A stretch of 64,000 bases of DNA, from assembly GCA_016712315.1 (NCBI GenBank), contig JADJRG010000031.1:1-64000 (forward strand), written 5' to 3'. Source of the stretch: Nannocystis sp. Its GTDB lineage: Bacteria > Myxococcota_A > Polyangia > Nannocystales > Nannocystaceae. Every line of letters begins with the position of its first letter. Position 1 is the stretch's first letter. The position numbers and the translations under genes are program-made. Positions 47,424-55,253 of this stretch are shown here, one piece after another. The notes under the pieces are model-generated. The model saw only the letters and a program-made list of their open reading frames with translations, did not search any database and was not told the origin of the DNA.

Positions 47424-48644
47424 CTAGCGCGCGCGGACCTTGATGGTGCGGCCGACGACGTCGAGGATCTCGCGCAGGCTGTCGTAGTCGGGGTGGCGCA
47501 TGCGGATCCAGGCGTTGGCCATGTAGCCGGCCTCGATCGGCTGGGTGGGGGTGCCGGCGGGCGGCAGGTGGGCCTGGACGATGTATTGCCCGAAGGCGCG
47601 CTGGATCTCGTCGGCGCCCTCGTAGCCGACGATCCGGCCGTCACGGTCGGGCCGGAGGGCGATCATGCCGGCGGCGTAGCGCTGGGAGGCGCGGCCGTGG
47701 GGGCGGCCGTGCACGAGCGCGTGCGCCCACTCGTAGTAAAGATCGATGTCGTTGCCGGCGACGTAGGAGTCCCACTGGCCGACGCCGGGGGGGCGGGCGC
47801 CGATCTCGGAGAATTTGAGCCCCTTGGGGCCGAAGAACCACTCCATGTGGGTAGCGGCGGTGCCGATCCCGAGGGCAGAGATCACGGACCGGCCGAGCTG
47901 CTTGAGCGAGTTATAGCCGGGGGCGTCGGTGCGGTTGGTGGCGAGGATCTGCGGCGAGATCCAGCGGTTTCGCATCGCCTCGAGCACGTTGGGGTAGTAG
48001 TGCGAGATGAACTCGTGGACGACCTGGCCGCCGATCGCGAGCGTGTCGTAGAAGCCCTCGTGGCCCTCGATGAACTCCTCAATCGCCGCGGAGCCGCCGC
48101 GATCGATGTTGAGGTCGCGCAGGGCGACGGCGAGGCCCTCGTCGTCGTTGGCCTTCCAAGTGCCCGAGGCGCCGGCGCCGGCGCGCGGCTTGAGGATGAC
48201 GGGGTAGCCGTGCTTGGCGATGAAGGCGCGGGCGTCCGCGCTCGAGTCGATGCCCGCGGACTGGGCGCAGGGGATCCCGGCCTCGCGGAGGAACTCCTTC
48301 ATCTCGGGCTTGTCGCGGCAGAGGATCGCGGTGCGCACGGTGAGGCCAGGGATCTTGGCGGCCTCGCGGACGTGGGCGATCGGCAGGATGTGCGACTCGA
48401 TGGTCGCCTCGAGGCGATCGACCCAGCCGCGGCGCTGGACCCGGCGTACGGCGTCGAAGACGGCCTGCTCGTCGCACACCGACCGGACGCGCTCGTAGCC
48501 GTGCAGCCAACCCTTGAGGTCGCTGGGCAGGTAGGAGGGGTCCGCCTCGCCGATGCCGGTGACGCGGGCTCCTACGGCCGCCAAGGCGCGGACGAACTGT
48601 TTTTGATAGGCGGGGAATTCGGGCGCGACGAAGAGAACGTGCAT
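47424..48644 (-). CDS. ATP-grasp ligase 2
   Basis: 406 residues: preATP-grasp MHVLFVAPEFPAYQKQFVRA and LPSDLKGWLHGYERVRSVCD; core CRDKPEMKEFLREAGI, GYPVILKPRAGAGASGTWKA (ATP-binding Lys and Gly loop), AAIEEFIEGHEGFYDTL, THMEWFFGPKGLKFSEIGAR followed by PPG (metal ligands), and a C-terminal GYMANAWIRMRHPDYDSL. Clearly a sister of genes 46194 and 52170. It is first on the minus side of the 45-bp divergent start region with the S51-type gene at 48690. The cluster suggests successive ligations on one backbone, but the substrates are unknown. Confidence 0.88.
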   Translation of the reverse strand: MHVLFVAPEFPAYQKQFVRALAAVGARVTGIGEADPSYLPSDLKGWLHGYERVRSVCDEQAVFDAVRRVQRRGWVDRLEATIESHILPIAHVREAAKIPGLTVRTAILCRDKPEMKEFLREAGIPCAQSAGIDSSADARAFIAKHGYPVILKPRAGAGASGTWKANDDEGLAVALRDLNIDRGGSAAIEEFIEGHEGFYDTLAIGGQVVHEFISHYYPNVLEAMRNRWISPQILATNRTDAPGYNSLKQLGRSVISALGIGTAATHMEWFFGPKGLKFSEIGARPPGVGQWDSYVAGNDIDLYYEWAHALVHGRPHGRASQRYAAGMIALRPDRDGRIVGYEGADEIQRAFGQYIVQAHLPPAGTPTQPIEAGYMANAWIRMRHPDYDSLREILDVVGRTIKVRAR

Positions 48645-48689
48645 GACAGGATCACTCCACCCCTTGCGCGCCCGCCCGCGTTGCGGCTA

Positions 48690-49667
48690 ATGGTAGGCGG
48701 CAAGGCGCCCTTGTACACCCAATCGCGAAGCAAGGCCACAGGCGTTCTCCTCGGACCTCAGCGCCTCGCCGTCACCGTGAACGAGGAGCTGGAGGCGCTG
48801 GCGATCAAGGGGGAGGTCGCGGCGATCACCGCGGGGTGGCAGGAGCGAGAGGCGGAGGACGAGGAGCTGCAAGCGGCGCTCGGCAATCGCGCGGTCAACT
48901 TGATGCTGCACGCGCGCTCCGACGCGGTGGGCCGCGACGACCCGGAGCTGTTCGTCGCCCATCGGGCCAAACAAGACCGACTGCGCCAGCTCCAGGCGCT
49001 GTATCGCGGCCGCCTCGCGCACGCGATCATGGCGGCGCGCGAGCTGCAAGCGGCGGCGGGGGATCGGGCGCTCATTGAGTCAGAGCTCGAGGCGGCGATC
49101 GAGGCGATCCGCGTGCTGGACGACCAGCACTTGGCGCGGATCAAGGGCATCGAGGACGAGTACGACGACGCGATGCGGCCGCAAGATCGGCCGGTGGTGC
49201 AGGCGCACCGCGAGGCGCTGGCGGAGATCATCGGGCGCGCGGGGGCGGTGGCGATCGCGGGCGGCCACGTGGTCTCGTTGCTGACGCGGCTGCGGCTCTT
49301 TGACCTGGCGCCGCTGATCGCGGGGCGGCCGATCCTGGCGTGGTCGGCGGGGGCGATGTGCCTCACGGATCGCGTGGTGCTCTTCCACGACAGCCCGCCG
49401 CAAGGGCAAGGGATCGCGGAGATCCTCGAGGCGGGTTTGGGGCTGTTCCCCGGGCTGGTGGTGTTTCCGCACGCCAGGCGCCGACTCCGCCTGAGTGACC
49501 CGGCGCGGGTGGCGTTGCTGGCGGGTCGCTTCGGGCCAGCCGCGTGTGTGGCCCTCGACGAGCGCTGCAAGGTGACCTATGACGGCCACCGACTTTGCGC
49601 CGCCGCAAACACCATGCTCCTCGACTTCGACGGCCTGCTGCGGCCGATGGAGCCGCGTTGTCCTTAG
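48690..49667 (+). CDS. S51-type (dipeptidase E/cyanophycinase-like) hydrolase
   Basis: 325 residues from ATG at 48690. The N-terminal two thirds are helical (ELEALAIKGEVAAITAGWQE; AELQAAAGDRALIESELEAA). The C-terminal part has the class I amidotransferase-like core: GAVAIAGGHVVSLLTRLRLF, then GRPILAWSAGAMCLTDRVVL with nucleophile Ser in the GxSAGA elbow and FPGLVVFPHARRRLRLSD with a His after it. This is the S51 arrangement of peptidase E and cyanophycinase, which cut aspartyl- or polyamide-type bonds. In the ATP-grasp cluster it could trim or recycle the product. The TTG start of the next gene overlaps its end. Confidence 0.8.
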   Translation: MVGGKAPLYTQSRSKATGVLLGPQRLAVTVNEELEALAIKGEVAAITAGWQEREAEDEELQAALGNRAVNLMLHARSDAVGRDDPELFVAHRAKQDRLRQLQALYRGRLAHAIMAARELQAAAGDRALIESELEAAIEAIRVLDDQHLARIKGIEDEYDDAMRPQDRPVVQAHREALAEIIGRAGAVAIAGGHVVSLLTRLRLFDLAPLIAGRPILAWSAGAMCLTDRVVLFHDSPPQGQGIAEILEAGLGLFPGLVVFPHARRRLRLSDPARVALLAGRFGPAACVALDERCKVTYDGHRLCAAANTMLLDFDGLLRPMEPRCP

Positions 49668-50794
49668 CGATCCATAAGCTGCTGCGCTCGGCGCCGCTGG
49701 ATGACGCGGCGGTCGATCGTTTTATCAAGCGTCACTCGTTCCCGCTGGTCGAGGGGCCGCACACGACGTTCATCTTCCGCGGCGACGTGGAGGCGGTGCA
49801 CCTGCGCCACTGGGTCTTCGGGCTCGGCTCGAACCAGGCCTTCAAGCGGATCGCGGGGACGGACCTGTGGTTCTTGGTGCTCGAGCTGCCGCCGCGCTCG
49901 CGGGTCGAGTACAAGCTCGAGGTGCACAGCGGCGGGCACAGCCGCTGGGTGCGCGATCCGCTGAACCCGAACTTGGCGCATGATCCGTTCGGCGCGAACT
50001 CGGTGGCGCACGCGCACGGCTATGAGACGCCGGAGTGGGTGGCCGCCGATCCAGAGGCGCGGCCGGGATCGTTGGAGGAATTCACGCTCGAGAAGACGGC
50101 GTTCGGCGACCCGCGGCGGCTGACGGTCTACCTGCCCGCGCGCTTCCGCGTGACCCGCCGCTACCCGCTGCTGGTGGTCCACGACGGCGGGGACTACCTG
50201 CGCTTCACGGCGCTGAAGACGGTCCTCGACAACCTGATCCATCGCCTCGAGGTGGCGCCGCTGATCGTCGCGCTGACGCACCCGCATGATCGGCTGGTCG
50301 AGTACGCGAACGATCCGACGCACGCGGACTTCATCGTCAAGGACGTGCTCCCTTTTATGGAGCAGCGCTACCCGCTGTTCCCCGCGGCGAGCGCGCGCTG
50401 CTTGATGGGCGCGAGCTTCGGCGGGGTCGCCTCGCTGGCGACGGCGTGGCGCTATCCGGGGGTGTTCGGCCGCCTGCTCCTTCAGTCAGGTTCGTTCGCG
50501 TTCACGGACATCGGCGAGAACCGGCGCGGTCCGGCGTTCGACCGGGTCGTCAGCTTCGTGAACGCGTTCCGCGAGGCGCCGGGGCGGCCGAGCGAGCGGG
50601 TGTTCGTGAGCTGCGGCACCTACGAGTCGCTGATCTACGAGAACCGCTCGATGGTGCCGCTGCTGCAGACGACCGGGATGGAGCTGCGCTACGAAGAGGC
50701 GCGCGACGGCCACAACTGGGAGAACTGGCGCGACCGCCTGCAGACGGCGCTGAGCTGGCTCTTCCCCGGGCCGCTGTGGATGGTCTACGAGTGA
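49658..50794 (+). CDS. Fes/esterase-D-like alpha/beta hydrolase
   Basis: TTG at 49658 overlaps the S51 gene. 378 residues: an N-terminal beta domain (TFIFRGDVEAVHLRHWVFGL, DLWFLVLELPPRSRVEYKLE), like the N-terminal domain of enterochelin esterases, then the hydrolase: RYPLLVVHDGGDYLRFTALK, LIVALTHPHDRLVEYANDPT, CLMGASFGGVASLATAWRYP with nucleophile Ser in GASFGG, and GHNWENWRDRL supplying the His. In enterochelin esterases this fold releases iron from a siderophore trilactone; here it could release or hydrolyse the cluster product. The start is chosen by position; frames further upstream overlap the S51 gene more. Confidence 0.85.
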   Translation: MSLAIHKLLRSAPLDDAAVDRFIKRHSFPLVEGPHTTFIFRGDVEAVHLRHWVFGLGSNQAFKRIAGTDLWFLVLELPPRSRVEYKLEVHSGGHSRWVRDPLNPNLAHDPFGANSVAHAHGYETPEWVAADPEARPGSLEEFTLEKTAFGDPRRLTVYLPARFRVTRRYPLLVVHDGGDYLRFTALKTVLDNLIHRLEVAPLIVALTHPHDRLVEYANDPTHADFIVKDVLPFMEQRYPLFPAASARCLMGASFGGVASLATAWRYPGVFGRLLLQSGSFAFTDIGENRRGPAFDRVVSFVNAFREAPGRPSERVFVSCGTYESLIYENRSMVPLLQTTGMELRYEEARDGHNWENWRDRLQTALSWLFPGPLWMVYE

Positions 50795-50834
50795 AGTACG
50801 AGTGCGCTAGCAAGGATCGTGAGGACGTTTCGTT

Positions 50835-52118
50835 ATGGCTGACATCACCCGCAATATCGGTCTCTCCCTCGGCGCAGATCTCTGCTGGCCGGCCGCCTAC
50901 GAGGAGCTGGTTCGCCGCCTGAACCTGTCGATCCCGATGGACGGAGACACGCTCCGCTTCCAGATCGAGCGGGTCACGGTCGAGCCGTTCAACCTGCAGC
51001 AGCCGTGCAAGTACGACGTCGTGCTCGACCGCCTCACCCACTGGTTCCACACCAGCCGCGAGTGGATCAAGAAGGCGGTGATCCTCGACGGGCTCTACGT
51101 GCTCAACAACCCGTGGTCGGTGCAGTCGATGGAGAAGCACACCTCGTACTGCGCGATGATGAAGCTGGGCATGCCGATCCCAGAGACCTGGCTGGTGCCG
51201 CCGAAGGAGCACAAGCAGAGCGCGGACGTGAAGTCGACGCTGGAGCGCTACGCGCGGCTCTTCGACATCTCGAAGGTGGGCGCGGAGCTGGGCTACCCGC
51301 TCTTCATGAAGCCGTACGACGGCGGCGCGTGGGTGGGGGTCTCGAAGATCGACAACGGCGCGCAGATCCGCGAGGCGTACGAGAAGAGCGGGACCTTCGT
51401 GATGCACCTGCAGAGGGCGGTCGACCCGTTCGACCTCTTCGTGCGGGCGATCGGGATCGGGCCGCAGGTGAACATCGTCCGCTACAACCCGACGGCGCCG
51501 CTGCACGACCGCTACATGGTGGACTTCAACTTCGTGAACGGCGAGGAGTGGTCGCTGCTCACGGACACGTGCCTGACCATCAACTCGTTCTTCGGCTGGG
51601 ACTTCAACTCGTGCGAGGCGCTGCGCAAGGACGGGGTCTTCTACCCGATCGACTTCGCGAACGCGTGCCCGGACTTCCAGGTGACGTCGCTGCACTACCA
51701 CTGGCCAGAGATGGTCAAGAACATGCTGCGCTGGTCGATCTACTGCGCGGCGACCAAGCGGCAGATGCGGCCGAACCTCGATTGGGCGCCGTTCTACGCG
51801 GTCGCCAAGAAGGACCTGCCGTACCGCGAGCGCCTGCGCGAGTACGCGAAGATCGCGAACGAGCGCTACGAGACCGACCGCTTCGTCGAGTTCTGCCACA
51901 AGCACCTCGGCCACCTGAATGAGGTCGCTTGGGAGTTCTTCGGCACCGATCTGGCGAAGCAGGTGGTGCGCGCGAAGGTGGCCGCGCTCTTCCCCGCGCA
52001 CGAGGTCGATCGGTTCACCGAGCACTTCTGGGGGCTGCTCCAGTTCTGGCGGAAGACCGAGGCCGATCGGATGGCCCGCCTGAGCCCGGCGAAGGAGCCG
52101 GCTGAGGCGGCGAGCTAG
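50835..52118 (+). CDS. RimK/glutathione-synthetase-like ATP-grasp ligase 3
   Basis: 427 residues, ATG at 50835. Unlike its neighbours it begins with MADITRNIGLSLGADLCWPA and a long helical part. The ATP-grasp core has GAELGYPLFMKPYDGGAWVG (ATP-binding Lys and Gly loop), VMHLQRAVDPFDLFVRAIGI, and VFYPIDFANACPDFQ (Asp/Asn metal ligands). A C-terminal tail of about 100 residues is helical (LPYRERLREYAKIANERYET). The sequence is more distant from the three 406-residue enzymes and closer to peptide-type ATP-grasps. It follows the esterase gene by 40 bp on the same strand. Confidence 0.8.
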   Translation: MADITRNIGLSLGADLCWPAAYEELVRRLNLSIPMDGDTLRFQIERVTVEPFNLQQPCKYDVVLDRLTHWFHTSREWIKKAVILDGLYVLNNPWSVQSMEKHTSYCAMMKLGMPIPETWLVPPKEHKQSADVKSTLERYARLFDISKVGAELGYPLFMKPYDGGAWVGVSKIDNGAQIREAYEKSGTFVMHLQRAVDPFDLFVRAIGIGPQVNIVRYNPTAPLHDRYMVDFNFVNGEEWSLLTDTCLTINSFFGWDFNSCEALRKDGVFYPIDFANACPDFQVTSLHYHWPEMVKNMLRWSIYCAATKRQMRPNLDWAPFYAVAKKDLPYRERLREYAKIANERYETDRFVEFCHKHLGHLNEVAWEFFGTDLAKQVVRAKVAALFPAHEVDRFTEHFWGLLQFWRKTEADRMARLSPAKEPAEAAS

Positions 52119-52169
52119 CCCCAGCGTCGCCTGCGACGAGTCGATCACGCACAGCAGAGAGGACCCCCG

Positions 52170-53393
52170 ATGCAGCGAGTCATCTTCGTCGCGCCTTATT
52201 TTATGGACGCGACCGTCCGCTTCGTGCGGGCGGTCGCCGGCTTGGACAACACGAGGGTCGCGTTGATCTCGGTCGACCCGCTGACGCGGCTGCCGCCGGG
52301 GATCAAGGCGCGGCTGGCGGCGCACGTGCAGGTGGCGGACGCGCTCGATCCCGCGCAGATCGAGCGGGCGGTGCGCGGCGCAGCGACCAGGCTAGATGGA
52401 CAGGTGGACCTGCTCCTTGGGACATTAGAGCAGCTCCAGATCCCGCTCGCGATCGTCCGCGACCGCCTGGGGATCGCGGGGCTGGGCGAGCGCTCGGCCC
52501 GCAATTTCCGCGACAAGGGGCAGATGAAGGACGTGCTGCTGGCGGCGGGGTTGCCGTGCGCGCGGCACCGGGCGGTCACCTCAGAGGCGGCGGCGCGGGC
52601 GTTCGTCCGCGAGGTCGGGCTGCCCGTGGTGGTCAAGCCGGCGGCGGGGGCGGCGGCCGTCGCGACCTTTCGCGCGCGCGACGAGGCGAGCTTGGCAGAG
52701 GCGCTGGCGGCGACGCGGCCGCGTGAGGGCGCGCCGGTGGTGATCGAGGAGTTTGTGGTCGGCGATGAGCGCTCGTTCGAGACCGTGAGCGTCGACGGGG
52801 AGGCGCTGTGGGACTCGTCGACGCGCTACTCGCCGAGCCCGCTGACGGTGATCGAGAACCCGTGGATCCAGTGGACGGTGGTCCTGCCGCGTGAGCGCGA
52901 GGAGCCGGCGCTGGGCTCGTTTCGGCCGACGGCGCAGGCGGCCCTGCGGGCGCTAGGCATGCAGACGGGGATCAGCCACATGGAGTGGTTTCAGACGCCG
53001 TCGGGCCGCTCCGTGATCTCAGAGGTGGGGGCGCGGCCGCCAGGGGCGCAGATCATGACGCTGAATTCGTACGCGCATGAGGTCGACTTCTATGCCCTTT
53101 GGGCCAGGTTGGTGGTGCACCGCGAGTTCACCGCGCCGACGCGCAAATTCGCGGTGGGGGCGGCCTACTTCCGCGGAGCAGGCGCGGGCAGGGTGGCCGC
53201 GGTGCACGGCCTGAGCGCGGCGCAGCAGGCGATCGGGCACTTGGTGGTCGAGGCGCGGCTGCCCCAGCGCGGGCAGGCGAAGAGCAGCTCCTATGAGGGC
53301 GAGGGCTACGCGATCGTGCGCCACCCGGAGACGGCGGTGGTGGAGGACGCGCTGCGTCGGCTGATCTCGACGGTGAAGGTCGAGCTGCGCTGA
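52170..53393 (+). CDS. ATP-grasp ligase 4
   Basis: 407 residues, ATG after GAGAGGA. preATP-grasp MQRVIFVAPYFMDATVRFVR; core NFRDKGQMKDVLLAAGLPCA, GLPVVVKPAAGAAAVATFRA, APVVIEEFVVGDERSFETVS (conserved Glu), THIS-like ISHMEWFQTPSGRSVISEVG, ARPPGAQIM (metal ligands), and a C-terminal YEGEGYAIVRHPETAVVEDA that matches the ends of the two minus-strand enzymes. It closes the cluster; a 14-bp inverted repeat follows 17 bp after its stop. Confidence 0.88.
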   Translation: MQRVIFVAPYFMDATVRFVRAVAGLDNTRVALISVDPLTRLPPGIKARLAAHVQVADALDPAQIERAVRGAATRLDGQVDLLLGTLEQLQIPLAIVRDRLGIAGLGERSARNFRDKGQMKDVLLAAGLPCARHRAVTSEAAARAFVREVGLPVVVKPAAGAAAVATFRARDEASLAEALAATRPREGAPVVIEEFVVGDERSFETVSVDGEALWDSSTRYSPSPLTVIENPWIQWTVVLPREREEPALGSFRPTAQAALRALGMQTGISHMEWFQTPSGRSVISEVGARPPGAQIMTLNSYAHEVDFYALWARLVVHREFTAPTRKFAVGAAYFRGAGAGRVAAVHGLSAAQQAIGHLVVEARLPQRGQAKSSSYEGEGYAIVRHPETAVVEDALRRLISTVKVELR

Positions 53394-53410
53394 GCGCTGG
53401 CCTGGCGGTC

Positions 53411-53447
53411 ATGACAGCGCTGCCCTGGATCGCGGCAGCGGTGTCAT
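53411..53447. promoter_or_regulatory. Long inverted repeat between the ATP-grasp cluster and the vWA lipoprotein gene
   Basis: Arms ATGACAGCGCTGCC (53411-53424) and GGCAGCGGTGTCAT (53434-53447) match at 13 of 14 positions with a 9-bp spacer. It lies 17 bp after the ligase stop and about 31 bp upstream of a possible sigma-54 promoter. It could be a terminator (no T tract) or a binding site of the TGACA...TGTCA kind. Confidence 0.6.
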
Positions 53448-53477
53448 TGGGGGCAGCTAAGTGCCTGTCATCGCAGG

Positions 53478-53494
53478 TGGTTTCATCCTTGCAG
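53478..53494 (+). promoter_or_regulatory. Possible sigma-54 promoter of the vWA lipoprotein gene
   Basis: TGG-N9-TTGCAG with the correct GG-N10-GC spacing (TGGTTTCATCCTTGCA, from 53478), ending 18-20 bp before the ATG, the same geometry as the SPFH promoter. The CACG half of the -24 box is not conserved, so this is weaker than the SPFH case. Confidence 0.4.
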
Positions 53495-53511
53495 TAGAGC
53501 CGGTCATCGCT

Positions 53512-55155
53512 ATGAAGACCTACGATCTACGCCCCTCCACCTCCTTCCTTCACCTCTCACTCTCGGCGCTGCTGGCGCTCACCCTCGGCGCGTGCAGCGG
53601 CGATGACAGCGGCTTCGAGGACTCCGGCGAGTCGGAGTCAGGGGGCTCGGACTCGGGCCCGGGGAGCGCCTCTGCGACCACGGGGGACGCGTCCGGGACG
53701 AGCGGGTGGGGCGGAGAGACGGGCGGGGACTCGGCCTCCGCGGGCGGGACCGGCGCGAGCAGCGGCGACCCGAGCGGCGGGGATCCCGACGACTCCGCGG
53801 GTCCGGAGCCGGAGCCGGAGCCGGAGCCAGAGCCAGAGCCGGAGCCGATTTGCGACGCGGAGACGCCGGTGGTGCTCTTCCTCTCGCCGGACGACTCGAA
53901 CTCGATGTCGTCGCCGGTGCAGGCGCGCGAGGCGGTGCTCAGCCAGTGGGCGAGCCTGGGCGGGGTGCCGATCCGCCCGTGGGAATTTTTTAACTACTAC
54001 AACTTCGGCTACCCGGCGGCGCCCTTCGGTTCGGTGATCGTGACGCCGGAGCTGCTCCAGGTCGAGGGCGCGGCGGAGGGTGAGTACGTGCTGCAGATCG
54101 GGGTCTCGTCGCACGCGCTGAGCGACGCGGAGCGGCCAGCGATGAACATCACGCTGGTGCTCGATGAGTCGGGCTCGATGAGCGGCGCGCCGATGGAGAT
54201 GCAAAAAGAGTCGTGCCGGGCGCTGGCGGCGAGCCTCAAGGAGGGCGACGTGGTGTCGATGGTCGGCTGGGACACGAGCAACGCGGTGAAGCTGGCGGGT
54301 TACAAGGTGAGCGGGCCGAATGATCCGACGCTGCTCGAGAAGATCGAGGCGCTCGAGGCCGGCGGCGGGACGGACCTCAACGGCGGCCTGACGGCGGGCT
54401 ACGAGCTGGCGAATAAGAGCTTCGACCCGGCCAGGATCAACCGGGTGGTGCTGATCAGCGACGGCGGCGCGAACGCGGGGGTGACGGACATCGACCTGAT
54501 CGCGGGTAGCGCCGGCAGCCAAGATCAAGACGGGATCTACCTGGTCGGCGTGGGCGTCGGCAGCGGCGGCTACAACGACGCGTTGATGGACGCGGTGACC
54601 GACGCGGGCAAGGGCGCGTCCGTGTTCATCCCGAGCAAGGACGAGGCGTGGAAGATCTTCCATCAAGACTTCGTGAACACGATGGCGGTGGCCGCCCGCG
54701 ACGTGCAGGTGCGCCTGGAGCTGCCTCCTGGCTTCGAGATCGTGACCTTCAGCGGCGAGGAGTACAGCGAGGATCCGGAGGAGATCGAGCCGCAGCACTT
54801 GGCCCCCAACGACAGCATGGTCTTCCACCAGACCATCGCGACCTGCGCGCCCGAGCTGATCGAGGACAAGACGATGATCTTGGTCGCGGCGCGCTACAAG
54901 GACGCGATCACGTTTGAAGAGAAGGAGGTGATCGCGGAGGTGCTGTTCGCGGATCTGCTGGCGGCGCCGTCGCCGGAGATCCGCAAGGGCAAGGCGCTCT
55001 TCGCCTACACCGAGGCGCTGAAGGCCGCGCGCGACAACGACGCGGCGGCGGCGGCGAAGCAGGCTGAGGCGCTCGAGTTCATCGAGGCGGCGCTGAAGGT
55101 GCTCCCAGGCGACGCGGATCTGATCGAGGTGCAGTCGGTGCTCGGCGGACTCTGA
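53512..55155 (+). CDS. YfbK-like vWA lipoprotein
   Basis: 547 residues with a lipoprotein signal (LSALLALTLGAC), a Gly/Ser/Asp-rich linker and a (PE) repeat, then a YfbK-type start (VPIRPWEFFNYYNFGYPAAP) and vWA domain: MNITLVLDESGSMSGAPMEM (MIDAS DxSGS), LEAGGGTDLNGGLTAGYELA, NRVVLISDGGANAGVTDID, and GIYLVGVGVGSGGYNDALMD. A beta-rich part (VAARDVQVRLELPPGFEIVT) and a helical end follow. Proteins of this kind are surface-anchored and bind metal-dependent ligands; the role is unknown. A bidirectional terminator lies after it. Confidence 0.88.
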   Translation: MKTYDLRPSTSFLHLSLSALLALTLGACSGDDSGFEDSGESESGGSDSGPGSASATTGDASGTSGWGGETGGDSASAGGTGASSGDPSGGDPDDSAGPEPEPEPEPEPEPEPICDAETPVVLFLSPDDSNSMSSPVQAREAVLSQWASLGGVPIRPWEFFNYYNFGYPAAPFGSVIVTPELLQVEGAAEGEYVLQIGVSSHALSDAERPAMNITLVLDESGSMSGAPMEMQKESCRALAASLKEGDVVSMVGWDTSNAVKLAGYKVSGPNDPTLLEKIEALEAGGGTDLNGGLTAGYELANKSFDPARINRVVLISDGGANAGVTDIDLIAGSAGSQDQDGIYLVGVGVGSGGYNDALMDAVTDAGKGASVFIPSKDEAWKIFHQDFVNTMAVAARDVQVRLELPPGFEIVTFSGEEYSEDPEEIEPQHLAPNDSMVFHQTIATCAPELIEDKTMILVAARYKDAITFEEKEVIAEVLFADLLAAPSPEIRKGKALFAYTEALKAARDNDAAAAAKQAEALEFIEAALKVLPGDADLIEVQSVLGGL

Positions 55156-55175
55156 GCGGGCGCGCGACGAAGGGC

Positions 55176-55216
55176 GAGGCCGCGGCGGTCGAGGGGATCT
55201 CGATCGCCGCGGCCTC
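55176..55216. terminator. Bidirectional terminator hairpin
   Basis: An 18-bp stem (GAGGCCGCGGCGGTCGAG with CTCGATCGCCGCGGCCTC, one mismatch) and a 5-nt loop between convergent genes ending at 55155 and 55254. Confidence 0.7.
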
Positions 55217-55253
55217 GCCGCTCGTATGGGCCGAAGACGGCTCGCGCCGGGCC

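Noticed and set aside
46227..48689. Plus-strand frame of over 800 codons leading into the S51-type gene
   Set aside because: It is antisense to two clear ATP-grasp genes; Ala/Gly/Asp-rich without motifs. The real start is ATG 48690.
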